From: JAVBKX01 sp031553835
GTDB taxonomy: Bacteria > Bacteroidota > Bacteroidia > Bacteroidales > Azobacteroidaceae
Length of the DNA stretch: 64,000 nucleotides
Direction: 5' to 3'
NCBI GenBank assembly: GCA_031553835.1
Contig: JAVBKX010000004.1
Span: forward strand, 152,717-216,716
A program made the position numbers and the translations under genes. This document shows positions 46,584 to 55,325 of the stretch, in pieces. Each line of letters opens with the position of its first letter. The first letter of the stretch is position 1. Under the pieces are notes generated by a model. The model made no database searches. It saw nothing but the letters and a program-made list of their open reading frames with translations, and had not been told where the DNA came from.

Positions 46584-47216
46584 TTAGTATTGAACATGTT
46601 CTACAATGGCAAAAATGATGCCGATAAGCGACAACACCATGATGACGATACCGACAATCCGGTTCATAAGCCATAAACCGCGCACATTGAAATTGCTACG
46701 TACTTTTCCTACCAACGAGGTGATTAAAAACCACCATCCCAACGCTCCAAGAGCAATTCCAAACAATCCGATAATCATTTTCAGCACCTGGTCTTCCGGC
46801 TCAATGAAGCCGAAACGAGCAAAAAGAGCTAAAAAAAGGAATAATATAAACGGATTGGATAAGGTCAGAAAAAAAGAAGAAACAACATCCTGATGATAAT
46901 TGGATGTTTCTTTCGGTTTTGTTAAAATTTTGGACGGATTGGAACGATAGATATAATATCCGAAAAGCATGAGCAGCAAACTACCTACAATTTGCAAAAT
47001 TTCCTGATGTTGTTGAATGAAATCAACCACTATCCCCATTCCCAAACAGGTCAACAAGGCATAAAAAATATCAGAACAAGTGGCTCCGACACCTGTGGCA
47101 AAACCATGCCAACGGCCTTTATTCAGCGTACGCTGGATACATAGTAACCCAATAGGTCCCATAGGGGCGGAAACCAAAACTCCAATAATAATGCCTTTAA
47201 ATAGGATAGCTATCAT
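46584..47216 (-). CDS. LysE family amino-acid exporter
   Basis: 210 residues with six membrane helices. The N-terminal VLVSAPMGPIGLLCIQRTLNKG (~15-36) carries the LysE/RhtB signature G-P-I/G. FFLTLSNPFILFLFLALFA (~115-133) is the second conserved block. Members export lysine, arginine, threonine or homoserine lactones through the inner membrane; substrate not readable. Directly upstream of a Lys-C-like protease gene, which makes export of surplus amino acid from peptide feeding plausible though speculative. Confidence 0.88.
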   Translation of the reverse strand: MIAILFKGIIIGVLVSAPMGPIGLLCIQRTLNKGRWHGFATGVGATCSDIFYALLTCLGMGIVVDFIQQHQEILQIVGSLLLMLFGYYIYRSNPSKILTKPKETSNYHQDVVSSFFLTLSNPFILFLFLALFARFGFIEPEDQVLKMIIGLFGIALGALGWWFLITSLVGKVRSNFNVRGLWLMNRIVGIVIMVLSLIGIIFAIVEHVQY

Positions 47217-47244
47217 TCAACAAAATTACAAAAGAATTGAGAAT

Positions 47245-47317
47245 TAAGAGTGGAGAATGGTGAGTATTTAAGGATTATATGAATTCCCCATTCTCCATTC
47301 TCCATTCTCAACTCTTA
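47245..47317. repeat. Inverted repeat of the GAGAATGG family between mdh and lysE
   Basis: Arms 47245-47260 and 47302-47317 pair at 15 of 16 positions; the right side contains three CCATTCTC units. It lies just after the mdh stop codon and may terminate mdh transcription. Same family as 13870-13938 and 55248-55325. Confidence 0.65.
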
Positions 47318-47327
47318 TTTATACACA

Positions 47328-48269
47328 TTACAACGCTTTGATTTCTTTCAAAACGTCGTTGGTTTTACGTACGGCATCAGCGCTTTTCGCAAACAATGCT
47401 TTTTCTTCTTCATTCAATTTGAAATCGACAATTTTTTCGATACCATTGCGGCCGATAATGGCGGGAACACCGATACAAATATCGTTTTGTCCGTATTCGC
47501 CTTCCAAATAAGCACAGCAAGGAATCAACCGTTTGTAATCGCTGATAATAGCTTGTACCACAAACGCTCCGGCAGCTCCGGGAGCATACCAGGCTGAAGT
47601 ACCCAGCAAACCGGTCAATGTAGCGCCTCCAACCATCGTATCGGCAACTACTTTGTCTAATGTAGCGGCATCCAACAAGTTGGAAACAGGAATACCATTG
47701 TAAGTCGCCAACCGTTTCAAAGGAATCATCGTCGTATCGCCATGGCCTCCGATAACTGTACCTTCAATTTCAGAAGGATTCGCTTTCAAAGCCTGACTCA
47801 AATAATATTTGAAACGAGAGCTATCCAACGTGCCACCCATACCGATTACACGGTTTTTAGGCAAGCCGGTGGCTTTCAACGTCAGGTAAGTCATTGTATC
47901 CATCGGGTTGGAAATAATAACGAAAATAGCTTTCGGTGAATATTTCAAACAACTTTCCACAACGCTTTTTACAATGTTGGCATTGACTCCGATCAATTCT
48001 TCGCGAGTCATTCCCGGTTTGCGGGGAATTCCGGAAGTAACAACAATTACATCCGAATCAGCCGTTTTTGCATAATCGTTGGTCACACCTGTAATGGTTG
48101 TTTCAAAACCTAAGGTTTGAGCCGTTTGCATCATATCCATTGCTTTACCTTCTGCTACGCCTTCTTTTACATCGAGCATTACTACCTGGTCTGCAATTTT
48201 ATTGAAAGCCAATACATTGGCACATGTGGCGCCCACATTTCCTGCACCTACTACCGTTACTTTTGCCAT
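47328..48269 (-). CDS. mdh: Malate dehydrogenase
   Basis: 313 residues of the LDH-like MDH group. NAD-binding loop VGAGNVGAT (~6-14), the MTREELIGVNA region with substrate Arg (~85-98), VISNPMDTMTYL (~120), GMGGTLDSSRFKYYL with a second Arg (~148) and the catalytic His in GGHGDTTMI (~175). It interconverts malate and oxaloacetate in the reductive TCA branch used by anaerobic Bacteroidales to make succinate. A TAATTTTG box (48329-48322, minus) lies 53 bp upstream of the ATG. Confidence 0.97.
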   Translation of the reverse strand: MAKVTVVGAGNVGATCANVLAFNKIADQVVMLDVKEGVAEGKAMDMMQTAQTLGFETTITGVTNDYAKTADSDVIVVTSGIPRKPGMTREELIGVNANIVKSVVESCLKYSPKAIFVIISNPMDTMTYLTLKATGLPKNRVIGMGGTLDSSRFKYYLSQALKANPSEIEGTVIGGHGDTTMIPLKRLATYNGIPVSNLLDAATLDKVVADTMVGGATLTGLLGTSAWYAPGAAGAFVVQAIISDYKRLIPCCAYLEGEYGQNDICIGVPAIIGRNGIEKIVDFKLNEEEKALFAKSADAVRKTNDVLKEIKAL

Positions 48270-48321
48270 AATTTTTTCTTATTATATTGAGTTAATAATG
48301 TTAAGTTGCTTTTTCGAACCG

Positions 48322-48329
48322 CAAAATTA
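48322..48329 (-). promoter_or_regulatory. -7 promoter box of mdh
   Basis: Minus strand TAATTTTG, exact TAnnTTTG match 53 bp before the mdh ATG. No clear -33 partner. Confidence 0.5.
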
Positions 48330-48459
48330 CAATAATAGCAGGAGAATAAGGCATTTTTGGCATGTTTATTTTCCTCATATTATATTTTTTTTCACCTGTT
48401 CATTATAGAATAACTTTTCAAGAGGCTGAAATTTATACCCGGCTTTAGTCTTTTTTATG

Positions 48460-48467
48460 TACCTTTG
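48460..48467 (+). promoter_or_regulatory. -7 promoter box of the YycJ-like gene
   Basis: TACCTTTG, exact TAnnTTTG, 42 bp before ATG 48510. Confidence 0.55.
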
Positions 48468-48509
48468 CACTTATTTTAAAATTAAACATATAACAACCAT
48501 TATATTTTC

Positions 48510-49316
48510 ATGGCCCTTAAGTTTTTAAGCATAGCAAGCGGTAGCAGCGGTAATTGTTATTTTATCGGAACAGAAGGGTATGGCATTCTGCTGGATGCGG
48601 GAATTAGCGTTCGAATGATACGCAAAGCCCTCAAAGACAATGGAATCGGCATCGAACAAATTATGGCAGTATTTGTCACTCATGATCATGCCGACCACAT
48701 CAAATCGGTCGGATGTTTGGGCGAAAAGTACAATATTCCGGTATATGCCACCGAATTAGTGCATAAAGGAATTGAACAAAGCCGATATGTCGATGAGAAA
48801 CTGTCAGCCAATTCCCGTCGTCTGATTACCAAAGACGTTCCCGTACAAATCCGTGATTTTACTTTTACTCCTTTTGAAATTCCTCACGACAGCCTCGATA
48901 ATGTTGGTTATTTTATTGAATTCGCCAACCATAAATTCGTGCTGGCTACAGATGCCGGGCATATCAACGAGGCGATGACCAATTATATTCGTATGGCTAA
49001 TCATCTGATCATTGAAGCCAATTACGACAAAGAAATGTTGCTCAATGGAAAATACCCTCATTTCTTGAAAAAGCGGATTATGAATGGTAATGGGCACTTG
49101 AGTAATGTGGAAACCGCCGAATTTTTAGCCGCTAATTTTGATCTGCACCTCAAAAACATTTGGCTTTGCCACCTCAGTAAAGATAATAATCATCCCGAAC
49201 TGGCTTACAAAACGGTAGAAATGGCGATGGCTCAGTATGGCATCCGGATTGGCAAAGATGTAAATCTTATGGCATTAAAACGGATGCATCCTTCGGAATT
49301 GTACGTACTCAGTTAA
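48510..49316 (+). CDS. MBL-fold metallo-hydrolase, YycJ/WalJ-like
   Basis: 268 residues, cytosolic. SIASGSSGNCYFIGT (~7-21) is typical of the YycJ group, THDHADHIKSV (~57-67) is the HxHxDH metal-binding motif, and LATDAGHINEAM (~147) and HLSKDNNHPE (~226-235) supply further ligands. Bacterial relatives are 5'-3' exonuclease-type enzymes tied to DNA damage response and cell-wall regulation. Single gene; the convergent DUF3943 gene ends 10 bp after its stop. Confidence 0.85.
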   Translation: MALKFLSIASGSSGNCYFIGTEGYGILLDAGISVRMIRKALKDNGIGIEQIMAVFVTHDHADHIKSVGCLGEKYNIPVYATELVHKGIEQSRYVDEKLSANSRRLITKDVPVQIRDFTFTPFEIPHDSLDNVGYFIEFANHKFVLATDAGHINEAMTNYIRMANHLIIEANYDKEMLLNGKYPHFLKKRIMNGNGHLSNVETAEFLAANFDLHLKNIWLCHLSKDNNHPELAYKTVEMAMAQYGIRIGKDVNLMALKRMHPSELYVLS

Positions 49317-49326
49317 AAAAATTCCC

Positions 49327-50817
49327 CTAAAATTCATACGTTACCATCACACTCGTTTCCGTTGTGTTGGATGTGACATCCGGTAAATACGCGTAATTGG
49401 TTTTCCGGAAAAAATCATATCTCCGGAGATAAATGCTCCAGGTTTCATTAAATCGATAAGTCAGTTTGATATTGGATAAATTATAATACGCCCGGGATTT
49501 ATCACCCTGGATATTCGATTCTGCGTCGAATTCTGTTTCTCCCGGAGCATATCCTTTCCATGTAAAAATGTCATACGACTCAAACACGGCAGAAAGGCCT
49601 ATTTTTTCTTTGTAAACAAGACCAAAAGCCAGTTTACCCGAAAATCCACTACCAAAATTATAATTACGATCCACATCATGAAAATAGTCGGACAAACTGC
49701 CACCCAACAAAATCGCGCTGAGATGTACTTGTCCGAAATAAGTAAGTGTTTGGTGCGTATTATTCCCCCGTCCGAATAATCCAAGACCGACAGAAGCAGG
49801 CACGCCGACCTCGTAAGGCATTTTATTGTGCTCCGAAGTATTAGAAAAATCCAAGGTGTCGGAACTGTAATAATCAAAATGTTGAAAAATCCCAAAATGG
49901 AGTTCTTTTTTGGGATTATCATAAATTTGCATCGACCATAATTTTGCCATCAGATTAGTCCTGCCTATAAGCGGTTGGTTTTTCTGAATATTGAAGCTGG
50001 CGCTGATCAAAAAACAATCAAACGGATTTTCACTTTCTTCATACAAATCTCCGAATTTTATCCGGGTTTCAAGTAGTAACCCTACCCCATCATCCACGAG
50101 TTCTTTATTCAGGTCGAATAATTCGGTCGCCTTAATCCCGGCAGAAACTTCAAAATAAGTATCATTGTGCCTGAATTGTCGCCCCGAAGTCGGAGATTTT
50201 TTCCAGGCTTCTCCATTTATAATCCGGGTCAGTCCTCTTCCCGGAGCAAAAATAGTCCCGATCACTTCCCGTCCGAAACGGTTCCATCCGGTAGCCCGAT
50301 CATCAAAAAAAATGTCGGAAGTCCGGTAAAAAGCCTCTCCCAAAGCTGTACCGCCAATCGACGTAGATATAAAATCATTGATTGAAGGGTATTCATTCTC
50401 AAAAAAAAGTTCCCACATCAGGCTTCCTCCCGCAGTATAAAGAGACGATTGCCAATAATTCATCCCATTCGAACGGGCAGCCTCATAATACAAAGACCCC
50501 TGGTAAGGATGGCCGAAAAGATTCGTCAAAAAGCTGTCGTTATCCCAATAAAAACCGCTTGTCAGATTTCTTTGTATCGAATTTAAAGAAATATATGCAT
50601 AATCTCCTTTCAGCACATATCGATCGAAAGCCCATACGCCCAAATTCAAACCCGTTACCTCGGCAGCAGCCTGCCATGGCCTTTGTTTCAGCGGAATAAT
50701 TGTATCTGCAACCTGGTCTATGCTAAAAATCCGTTTGTTTTGAGCCAATGTTTCTTTTGAAAAAAATAACACGACGACTAAAAAAAACAGTAAATATTTA
50801 TACTCAAATTGTTTCAT
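49327..50817 (-). CDS. DUF3943 family outer-membrane-like protein
   Basis: About 496 residues from ATG 50817, which gives the signal peptide MKQFEYKYLLFFLVVVLFFSKETLAQ; longer frames to 50871 lack one. The DUF3943 core lies at ~80-200 (SFLTNLFGHPYQGSLYYEAARS, SSLYTAGGSLMWELFFENEYPS, DFISTSIGGTALGEAFYR). The remaining part is rich in alternating strands and ends in a Phe (VMVTYEF), like an outer-membrane beta-barrel. No function is established for the family. Single gene. Confidence 0.8.
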   Translation of the reverse strand: MKQFEYKYLLFFLVVVLFFSKETLAQNKRIFSIDQVADTIIPLKQRPWQAAAEVTGLNLGVWAFDRYVLKGDYAYISLNSIQRNLTSGFYWDNDSFLTNLFGHPYQGSLYYEAARSNGMNYWQSSLYTAGGSLMWELFFENEYPSINDFISTSIGGTALGEAFYRTSDIFFDDRATGWNRFGREVIGTIFAPGRGLTRIINGEAWKKSPTSGRQFRHNDTYFEVSAGIKATELFDLNKELVDDGVGLLLETRIKFGDLYEESENPFDCFLISASFNIQKNQPLIGRTNLMAKLWSMQIYDNPKKELHFGIFQHFDYYSSDTLDFSNTSEHNKMPYEVGVPASVGLGLFGRGNNTHQTLTYFGQVHLSAILLGGSLSDYFHDVDRNYNFGSGFSGKLAFGLVYKEKIGLSAVFESYDIFTWKGYAPGETEFDAESNIQGDKSRAYYNLSNIKLTYRFNETWSIYLRRYDFFRKTNYAYLPDVTSNTTETSVMVTYEF

Positions 50818-51036
50818 TTTCATCCGCTTCGGCATATTATAACATGTATAGCTATGGGCTGTATTCCACATCGTTGATATTTTTTTGCTATTTTTGTTTT
50901 AATAAAAAACAAAAATGATAAGAAAATGTTTTACATCAAAACATCATGGCGCGGCAATCGTTTTGGAATAATCCGAAATAACCTGTCCCGATTTTCAAGT
51001 ATGAAAAATTATGGTGCAGATTTATTCAATAATGAT

Positions 51037-51044
51037 TATCTTTG
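51037..51044 (+). promoter_or_regulatory. -7 promoter box of the DUF4290-murA-rimM operon
   Basis: TATCTTTG, exact TAnnTTTG. It overlaps an alternative TTG start at 51042, which argues against that start. Confidence 0.55.
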
Positions 51045-51122
51045 TTCCCTATAGCGTATGAAATACAAAATTTAATAAAAGTATGGATTATGGATACAAT
51101 TAATTTAAAATCAATCGTTAGT

Positions 51123-51716
51123 ATGAAATATAATACACAACAGAAACGGCTGACATTGCCGGAATATGGACGGAATATTCAAAATATGGTGGATCATTGC
51201 ATCACTATCTCCGACAGGGAAGAGCGTAAACGATGCGCCGATACCATCATCAATATTATGGGAAATATGTTCCCTCACCTCAGGGATGTCAACGATTTCA
51301 AACATATTTTATGGGATCATTTGGCTATTATGGCCGATTTTTGCCTGGACATAGATTACCCGTATGAAATCGTCAAAAAAGAAGATTTGCATATCCATCC
51401 CGACAAATTACCATACAATAGCGGACGTATTACTTACAAACATTATGGCAAAAACTTAGAAAATATGATCCGGGAAGCTATGAAATACGAAGATGGAGAA
51501 GAAAAAGAACATCTGATTTCATTGCTGGCCAATCACATGAAGAAATCGTTCCTGACTTGGAATAAAGAAGTTGTCGATGACCGGAAAATATTTAAAGATC
51601 TGAGCGATTTGTCTGAAGGCAAAATTTCCCTTTCGGAAGATTCCCACAAATTGACGGAATCGAAAGACATTCTGATGAAAAAGAACAAAAACTTAGCAAG
51701 AAGACAAAATAAATGA
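51123..51716 (+). CDS. DUF4290 family protein
   Basis: About 197 residues from ATG 51123, the start that matches the family (MKYNTQQKRLTLPEYGRNIQ). The next conserved stretches are NIMGNMFPHLRDVNDFKHILWDHLAIM (~45-72) and RITYKHYGKNLENMI (~102-116). No signal, no membrane helix; mostly helical with a basic C-terminus. Found throughout Bacteroidota next to murA and rimM; role unknown. Four bp separate it from murA. Confidence 0.88.
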   Translation: MKYNTQQKRLTLPEYGRNIQNMVDHCITISDREERKRCADTIINIMGNMFPHLRDVNDFKHILWDHLAIMADFCLDIDYPYEIVKKEDLHIHPDKLPYNSGRITYKHYGKNLENMIREAMKYEDGEEKEHLISLLANHMKKSFLTWNKEVVDDRKIFKDLSDLSEGKISLSEDSHKLTESKDILMKKNKNLARRQNK

Positions 51717-51720
51717 ATTC

Positions 51721-53025
51721 ATGTCATCATTTATCATAGAAGGCCGGCTTCAATTGTCGGGGGAAGTCACTCCGCAAGGCGCTAAAAATGAAGCGTTGCA
51801 AATCATTTGCGCCACTCTGTTAACCCCGGAGAAAGTAACTATTCACAATCTGCCCGATATTCTGGACGTCAATAATCTGATTCAATTGCTCCGGGAAATG
51901 GGCGTTAAGGTAGAATCTCCGATGCCGGGAAGCTATACTTTCCAAGCTGATAACATCGACCTCAACTACCTGAATTCTCCCGAATTTTTGAAAAAAAGCG
52001 CATCTTTAAGAGGATCGGTAATGATCGTCGGACCGTTGGTCGCCCGCTTTGGCAAAGCAATTATCCCAAAACCGGGAGGCGATAAAATCGGACGCCGCCG
52101 GCTGGACACTCATTTTGTGGGGATACAAAAATTAGGAGCCGATTTTGCCTACGATGCTACCCGACAAGTATATGACATTACTGCCGATAAATTAAAAGGC
52201 GCCTACATGTTGCTCGATGAAGCATCCGTAACAGGAACTGCAAATATATTGATGGCCGCTGTACTGGCAAAAGGCACTACGACCATTTACAATGCTGCCT
52301 GTGAACCTTATCTGCAACAATTGACCCGAATGCTGATAGCAATGGGAGCCAACATTTCAGGCATCGCATCCAACTTATTGATTATTGAAGGTGTTAACAC
52401 GTTGAAAGGTTGCAAACACACGATCCTGCCGGATATGATCGAAGTCGGCAGTTTCATCGGAATGGCAGCTATGACCGCTTCCGAAATCACGATCAAAAAT
52501 GTTTCCTTCGAAAATTTGGGAATTATCCCCGATGCTTTTCGCAGATTAGGAATTGTTGTCAACCAGTCGGGAGACGACATTATCGTTCCGGCACAACCGC
52601 ATTATGCTATCGAAACTTTTATCGACGGTTCTATCATGACCATTGCCGACGCTCCCTGGCCGGGGTTGACACCAGACTTATTAAGCGTTTTTTTGGTTGT
52701 CGCTACACAAGCGGAAGGCAGTGTGCTGATTCATCAGAAAATGTTTGAAAGTCGCTTATTTTTCGTAGATAAACTGATCGATATGGGCGCTCAAATCATT
52801 TTATGCGATCCGCACCGCGCTACCGTTATTGGTTCGGGACGACGTTTCAACCTGCGGGCTGCTGAAATGTCTTCCCCCGACATCCGCGCGGGCATTGCCC
52901 TGCTGATTGCCGCCATGAGCGCAGAAGGAACCAGCAAAATTCACAATATAGAACAAATTGACCGTGGATATCAGGATATTGACAAACGTCTCAATGCCTT
53001 AGGCGCCCGAATTAGCAGAAAATGA
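51721..53025 (+). CDS. murA: UDP-N-acetylglucosamine 1-carboxyvinyltransferase
   Basis: 434 residues of the EPSP-synthase fold. Start MSSFIIEGRLQLSGEVTPQG with the Lys of AKNEAL (~22). The active-site loop IPKPGGDKIGRRRLDTHF has Asp121 where E. coli MurA has Cys115, the residue alkylated by fosfomycin. It transfers enolpyruvate to UDP-GlcNAc, the first committed step of peptidoglycan synthesis. Asp at this position is active in other bacteria and gives natural fosfomycin resistance. Overlaps rimM by 4 bp. Confidence 0.96.
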   Translation: MSSFIIEGRLQLSGEVTPQGAKNEALQIICATLLTPEKVTIHNLPDILDVNNLIQLLREMGVKVESPMPGSYTFQADNIDLNYLNSPEFLKKSASLRGSVMIVGPLVARFGKAIIPKPGGDKIGRRRLDTHFVGIQKLGADFAYDATRQVYDITADKLKGAYMLLDEASVTGTANILMAAVLAKGTTTIYNAACEPYLQQLTRMLIAMGANISGIASNLLIIEGVNTLKGCKHTILPDMIEVGSFIGMAAMTASEITIKNVSFENLGIIPDAFRRLGIVVNQSGDDIIVPAQPHYAIETFIDGSIMTIADAPWPGLTPDLLSVFLVVATQAEGSVLIHQKMFESRLFFVDKLIDMGAQIILCDPHRATVIGSGRRFNLRAAEMSSPDIRAGIALLIAAMSAEGTSKIHNIEQIDRGYQDIDKRLNALGARISRK

Positions 53026-53555
53026 TCAAGCGCGAAGATGTCATAAAAATCGGGCAATTCAACAAGCCTCATGGCATTAACGGAGAATTGTCGCTTACTT
53101 TCAGCAATGACTGCTTTGACGAAAGCGAATGCCCGTTTGTAATCTGTGACTTAGATGGTATTTTGGTTCCCTTTGTATTAGAATCGTATCGTTTTAAATC
53201 CGATTCCACCGCCTTAATGCAATTGGCTGGAATCGATTCTGAAGAAAAAGCCAAACGGTTTACCAATGTACCGGTATATTTTCCAAAAGATGCCATTCAA
53301 GAATCAAATGATGAAAATACAGAAGATTACACTTGGGATTATTTTTTGAATTATGTTCTCATCGACGAAACCAACGGAAAAATAGGTATCATCACAGAAG
53401 TTGACGACAGCACTCTCAACACCTTATTCATTGTTGACAGGGATGGGGAAGAATTGTTGATTCCGGCAGTAGCCGATATTATCACCGATATTGATCATCA
53501 AGCCAAATCAATCACCGTTCGACTGCCCGAAGGGATATTGACACTTGATAATTGA
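53022..53555 (+). CDS. rimM: 16S rRNA processing protein RimM
   Basis: 177 residues: N-terminal RimM domain (~4-85; IGQFNKPHGINGELSLTF) and C-terminal PRC-barrel (~100-175; YVLIDETNGKIGIITEVDD, LLIPAVADIITDID). RimM binds ribosomal protein S19 and helps mature the 30S head. Its ATG overlaps the murA stop codon (ATGA), giving translational coupling within the DUF4290-murA-rimM unit. Confidence 0.95.
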   Translation: MIKREDVIKIGQFNKPHGINGELSLTFSNDCFDESECPFVICDLDGILVPFVLESYRFKSDSTALMQLAGIDSEEKAKRFTNVPVYFPKDAIQESNDENTEDYTWDYFLNYVLIDETNGKIGIITEVDDSTLNTLFIVDRDGEELLIPAVADIITDIDHQAKSITVRLPEGILTLDN

Positions 53556-53563
53556 CAGATTCC

Positions 53564-53594
53564 TTGCATTTTTAATCAAAAAGGCTTACCTTCG
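53564..53594 (+). promoter_or_regulatory. Promoter of tRNA-Lys
   Basis: TTG at 53564-53566, 20-nt spacer, TACCTTCG at 53587-53594 (one change from TAnnTTTG), 11 bp before the mature tRNA. Confidence 0.55.
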
Positions 53595-53605
53595 CGCCGG
53601 TTTTT

Positions 53606-53678
53606 GTCTCCGTAGCTCAGTTGGTAGAGCAAATGACTCTTAATCATTGGGTCCTGAGTTCGAGTCTCAGCGGGGACA
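53606..53678 (+). tRNA. tRNA-Lys (anticodon CTT)
   Basis: Full cloverleaf: acceptor GTCTCCG/CGGGGAC (one G-T pair), D-arm GCTC/GAGC with AGTTGGTA loop, anticodon arm AATGA-CTCTTAA-TCATT with anticodon CTT, T-arm CTGAG-TTCGAGT-CTCAG and discriminator A. CCA is not encoded. It reads AAG codons. Confidence 0.97.
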
Positions 53679-53743
53679 CTAAATAAATCAAGCAGTTACA
53701 TGAATTTGTAGCTGCTTTTTTTGTGGGTGAGAATGAATGAAGT

Positions 53744-54220
53744 TTAGAACAACTGCACCAAACAATATCCTGCAATCCAAGTACAAACGATTAGCTTGAG
53801 TCCTACTCCCAACAAAAAACCGATAAAAGAACCGAAAGCGGCTTTGAAAGAATGTTGTCCGGTATTTCCCGCCAACAATTCACCAATGAAAGCGCCGATA
53901 AAAGGTCCTAAAATAATACCGGCCGGAGACCAAAACAGTCCGACAAATAAACCGATGGTAGTACCCCAAATCCCGGCTTTGGTGCCGCCGAACTTCCTGG
54001 TTCCCCACACCGGAATCACATAATCGAGTATGGTAACAAGAATGACCACAAGAGCAAAAATAAACACCCAACTCCAGGTGATACCGGCGCCAAAACGACT
54101 GAATTTCAGCAACAACAATCCCACCCAACTCAAGGGCGGTCCCGGCAATGCAGGGACGATACTCCCGACAAAACCGGTGATTAAACACACAAGGGCTAAT
54201 ATAAGTAAGAAAATATCCAT
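53744..54220 (-). CDS. DUF456 family membrane protein
   Basis: 158 residues from ATG 54220. Four to five membrane segments rich in Gly, with the family features GSIVPALPGPPLSWVGLLLL (~18-37), DYVIPVWGTRKFGGTKAGIWG (~63-83) and PFIGAFIGELLAG (~103-115). These small Gly-rich inner-membrane proteins have no assigned function. A TATATTTG box on the minus strand (54238-54231) sits 10 bp upstream of the ATG. Divergent from the AEC transporter. Confidence 0.88.
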   Translation of the reverse strand: MDIFLLILALVCLITGFVGSIVPALPGPPLSWVGLLLLKFSRFGAGITWSWVFIFALVVILVTILDYVIPVWGTRKFGGTKAGIWGTTIGLFVGLFWSPAGIILGPFIGAFIGELLAGNTGQHSFKAAFGSFIGFLLGVGLKLIVCTWIAGYCLVQLF

Positions 54221-54230
54221 GTTTTTTATG

Positions 54231-54238
54231 CAAATATA
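54231..54238 (-). promoter_or_regulatory. -7 promoter box of the DUF456 gene
   Basis: Minus strand TATATTTG, exact TAnnTTTG; the transcript would have almost no leader. Confidence 0.5.
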
Positions 54239-54258
54239 AGCATAATCATAATTTTCCA

Positions 54259-54266
54259 TACCTTTG
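54259..54266 (+). promoter_or_regulatory. -7 promoter box of the AEC transporter gene
   Basis: TACCTTTG, exact TAnnTTTG, 16 bp before ATG 54283. Only 20 bp separate it from the divergent DUF456 box, so the two promoters overlap. Confidence 0.6.
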
Positions 54267-54282
54267 CGAAAAATTTCCAACA

Positions 54283-55245
54283 ATGGAGAATCTGCTTTTT
54301 TCTGTAAATGTGGTAGGACCGCTCTTTTTTTTAATGGCGCTCGGTTATATTTGCAGACAAATCCGGTTTGTTTCCGATGCTTTTCTTACAGAAACCAACC
54401 GGTTCGTATTCAAACTCTCTCTTCCGTTAATGTTGTTTGAAAATATCCGGTCAGCTATCGGAGGGGATTTCTCCGATCCAAGGTTAGTAGCTGTGGCCGT
54501 GCTGGGTATATTAGCCGTGATTGCGATTTCCACACTTATTATACTTCCGTTGGTGAAACGTCCGGGGCAGCGGGGTGCAATGATTCAGGGTATTTACCGG
54601 AGCAATTTTCTGATCTACGGATTTCCATTGGTAACTAAAATGTTTGGAGAAGAGGCATTAGGCCCGCTTTCGTTACTATTGGCGGTATCAATCCCATTGT
54701 TTAATGTAGCTGCCGTCATCATTTTAACCATTTTTTCAGAAAAACAATCTCAAAAACCCAAAAACAGGAGAGACACTTTCAAACTATTGGGACTTAGCAT
54801 CATTCGTAATCCATTGATTATCGGATGTGCTGCAGGAACTTTGTTCGGCTTGTTGCACATAGAACTTCCGGTTATTTTAGGACAACCTCTGCAAGAACTT
54901 TCCCATATTGCGACTCCCTTAGGTTTATTTGTGATGGGAGGAGAATTCCGTTTCAAAAGCTTACATCATAATTTATTAAAAGTGGTATGCGCTTCTGTCG
55001 CCCGACTGATTATTGTACCATTAATCGCCATGATTATTTGTGTCAACATGGGATTTCGCGGAGCCGAATTGAGCGTATTGCTCTGTTTATTCGGCACTCC
55101 CTCGGCGGTAGCAGGATTTGTAATGGCCGACAGCATGGGATGCGATGGCCGGCTGGCAGGACAAATTGTAGTACTCACCACCACCTGCTCATGCATTACC
55201 ATCTTCCTGTTTATTTTAGTGATGAAAAACTTGGGATATTTGTAA
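54283..55245 (+). CDS. AEC family (auxin efflux carrier-like) transporter
   Basis: 320 residues, ten helices in two inverted halves. FFLMALGYICRQIRFVSDAFLTETNRFVFKLSLPLMLF (~16-53) and CLFGTPSAVAGFVMADSMG (~268-286) are typical of the family. Bacterial members carry malate, malonate or other organic anions across the inner membrane. It ends at a perfect 23-bp stem repeat that separates it from the convergent GH3 gene. Confidence 0.9.
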   Translation: MENLLFSVNVVGPLFFLMALGYICRQIRFVSDAFLTETNRFVFKLSLPLMLFENIRSAIGGDFSDPRLVAVAVLGILAVIAISTLIILPLVKRPGQRGAMIQGIYRSNFLIYGFPLVTKMFGEEALGPLSLLLAVSIPLFNVAAVIILTIFSEKQSQKPKNRRDTFKLLGLSIIRNPLIIGCAAGTLFGLLHIELPVILGQPLQELSHIATPLGLFVMGGEFRFKSLHHNLLKVVCASVARLIIVPLIAMIICVNMGFRGAELSVLLCLFGTPSAVAGFVMADSMGCDGRLAGQIVVLTTTCSCITIFLFILVMKNLGYL

Positions 55246-55247
55246 TT

Positions 55248-55325
55248 AGTGGAGAGTGGAGAATTGAGAGTGAATTTAGATGTTAGCTCTCAATTCTCCA
55301 CTCTCCACTCTCAATTCTCAATTCT
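55248..55325. repeat. 23-bp perfect inverted repeat of the GAGAATTGAGAG family
   Basis: Arms 55248-55270 and 55287-55309 are exact reverse complements (16-nt loop), followed by two more CTCAATT units to 55325. The extra units run into the last codons of the GH3 gene (stop at 55318-55320). It should form a strong bidirectional terminator. Confidence 0.8.

Noticed and set aside
46579..46674. Upstream extension of the trypsin-like protease gene
   Set aside because: It overlaps the end of lysE and has no signal peptide; the start at 46578 has one.
48459..48468. GTACCTTTGC as a CTnDOT-type attachment site
   Set aside because: It is the promoter of the YycJ-like gene with undisturbed housekeeping genes on both sides; this shows the pattern alone is weak evidence of insertion.
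51042..51122. TTG start of the DUF4290 gene at 51042
   Set aside because: The TTG is part of the -7 box TATCTTTG, so it cannot be in the mRNA; the family start motif begins at 51123.
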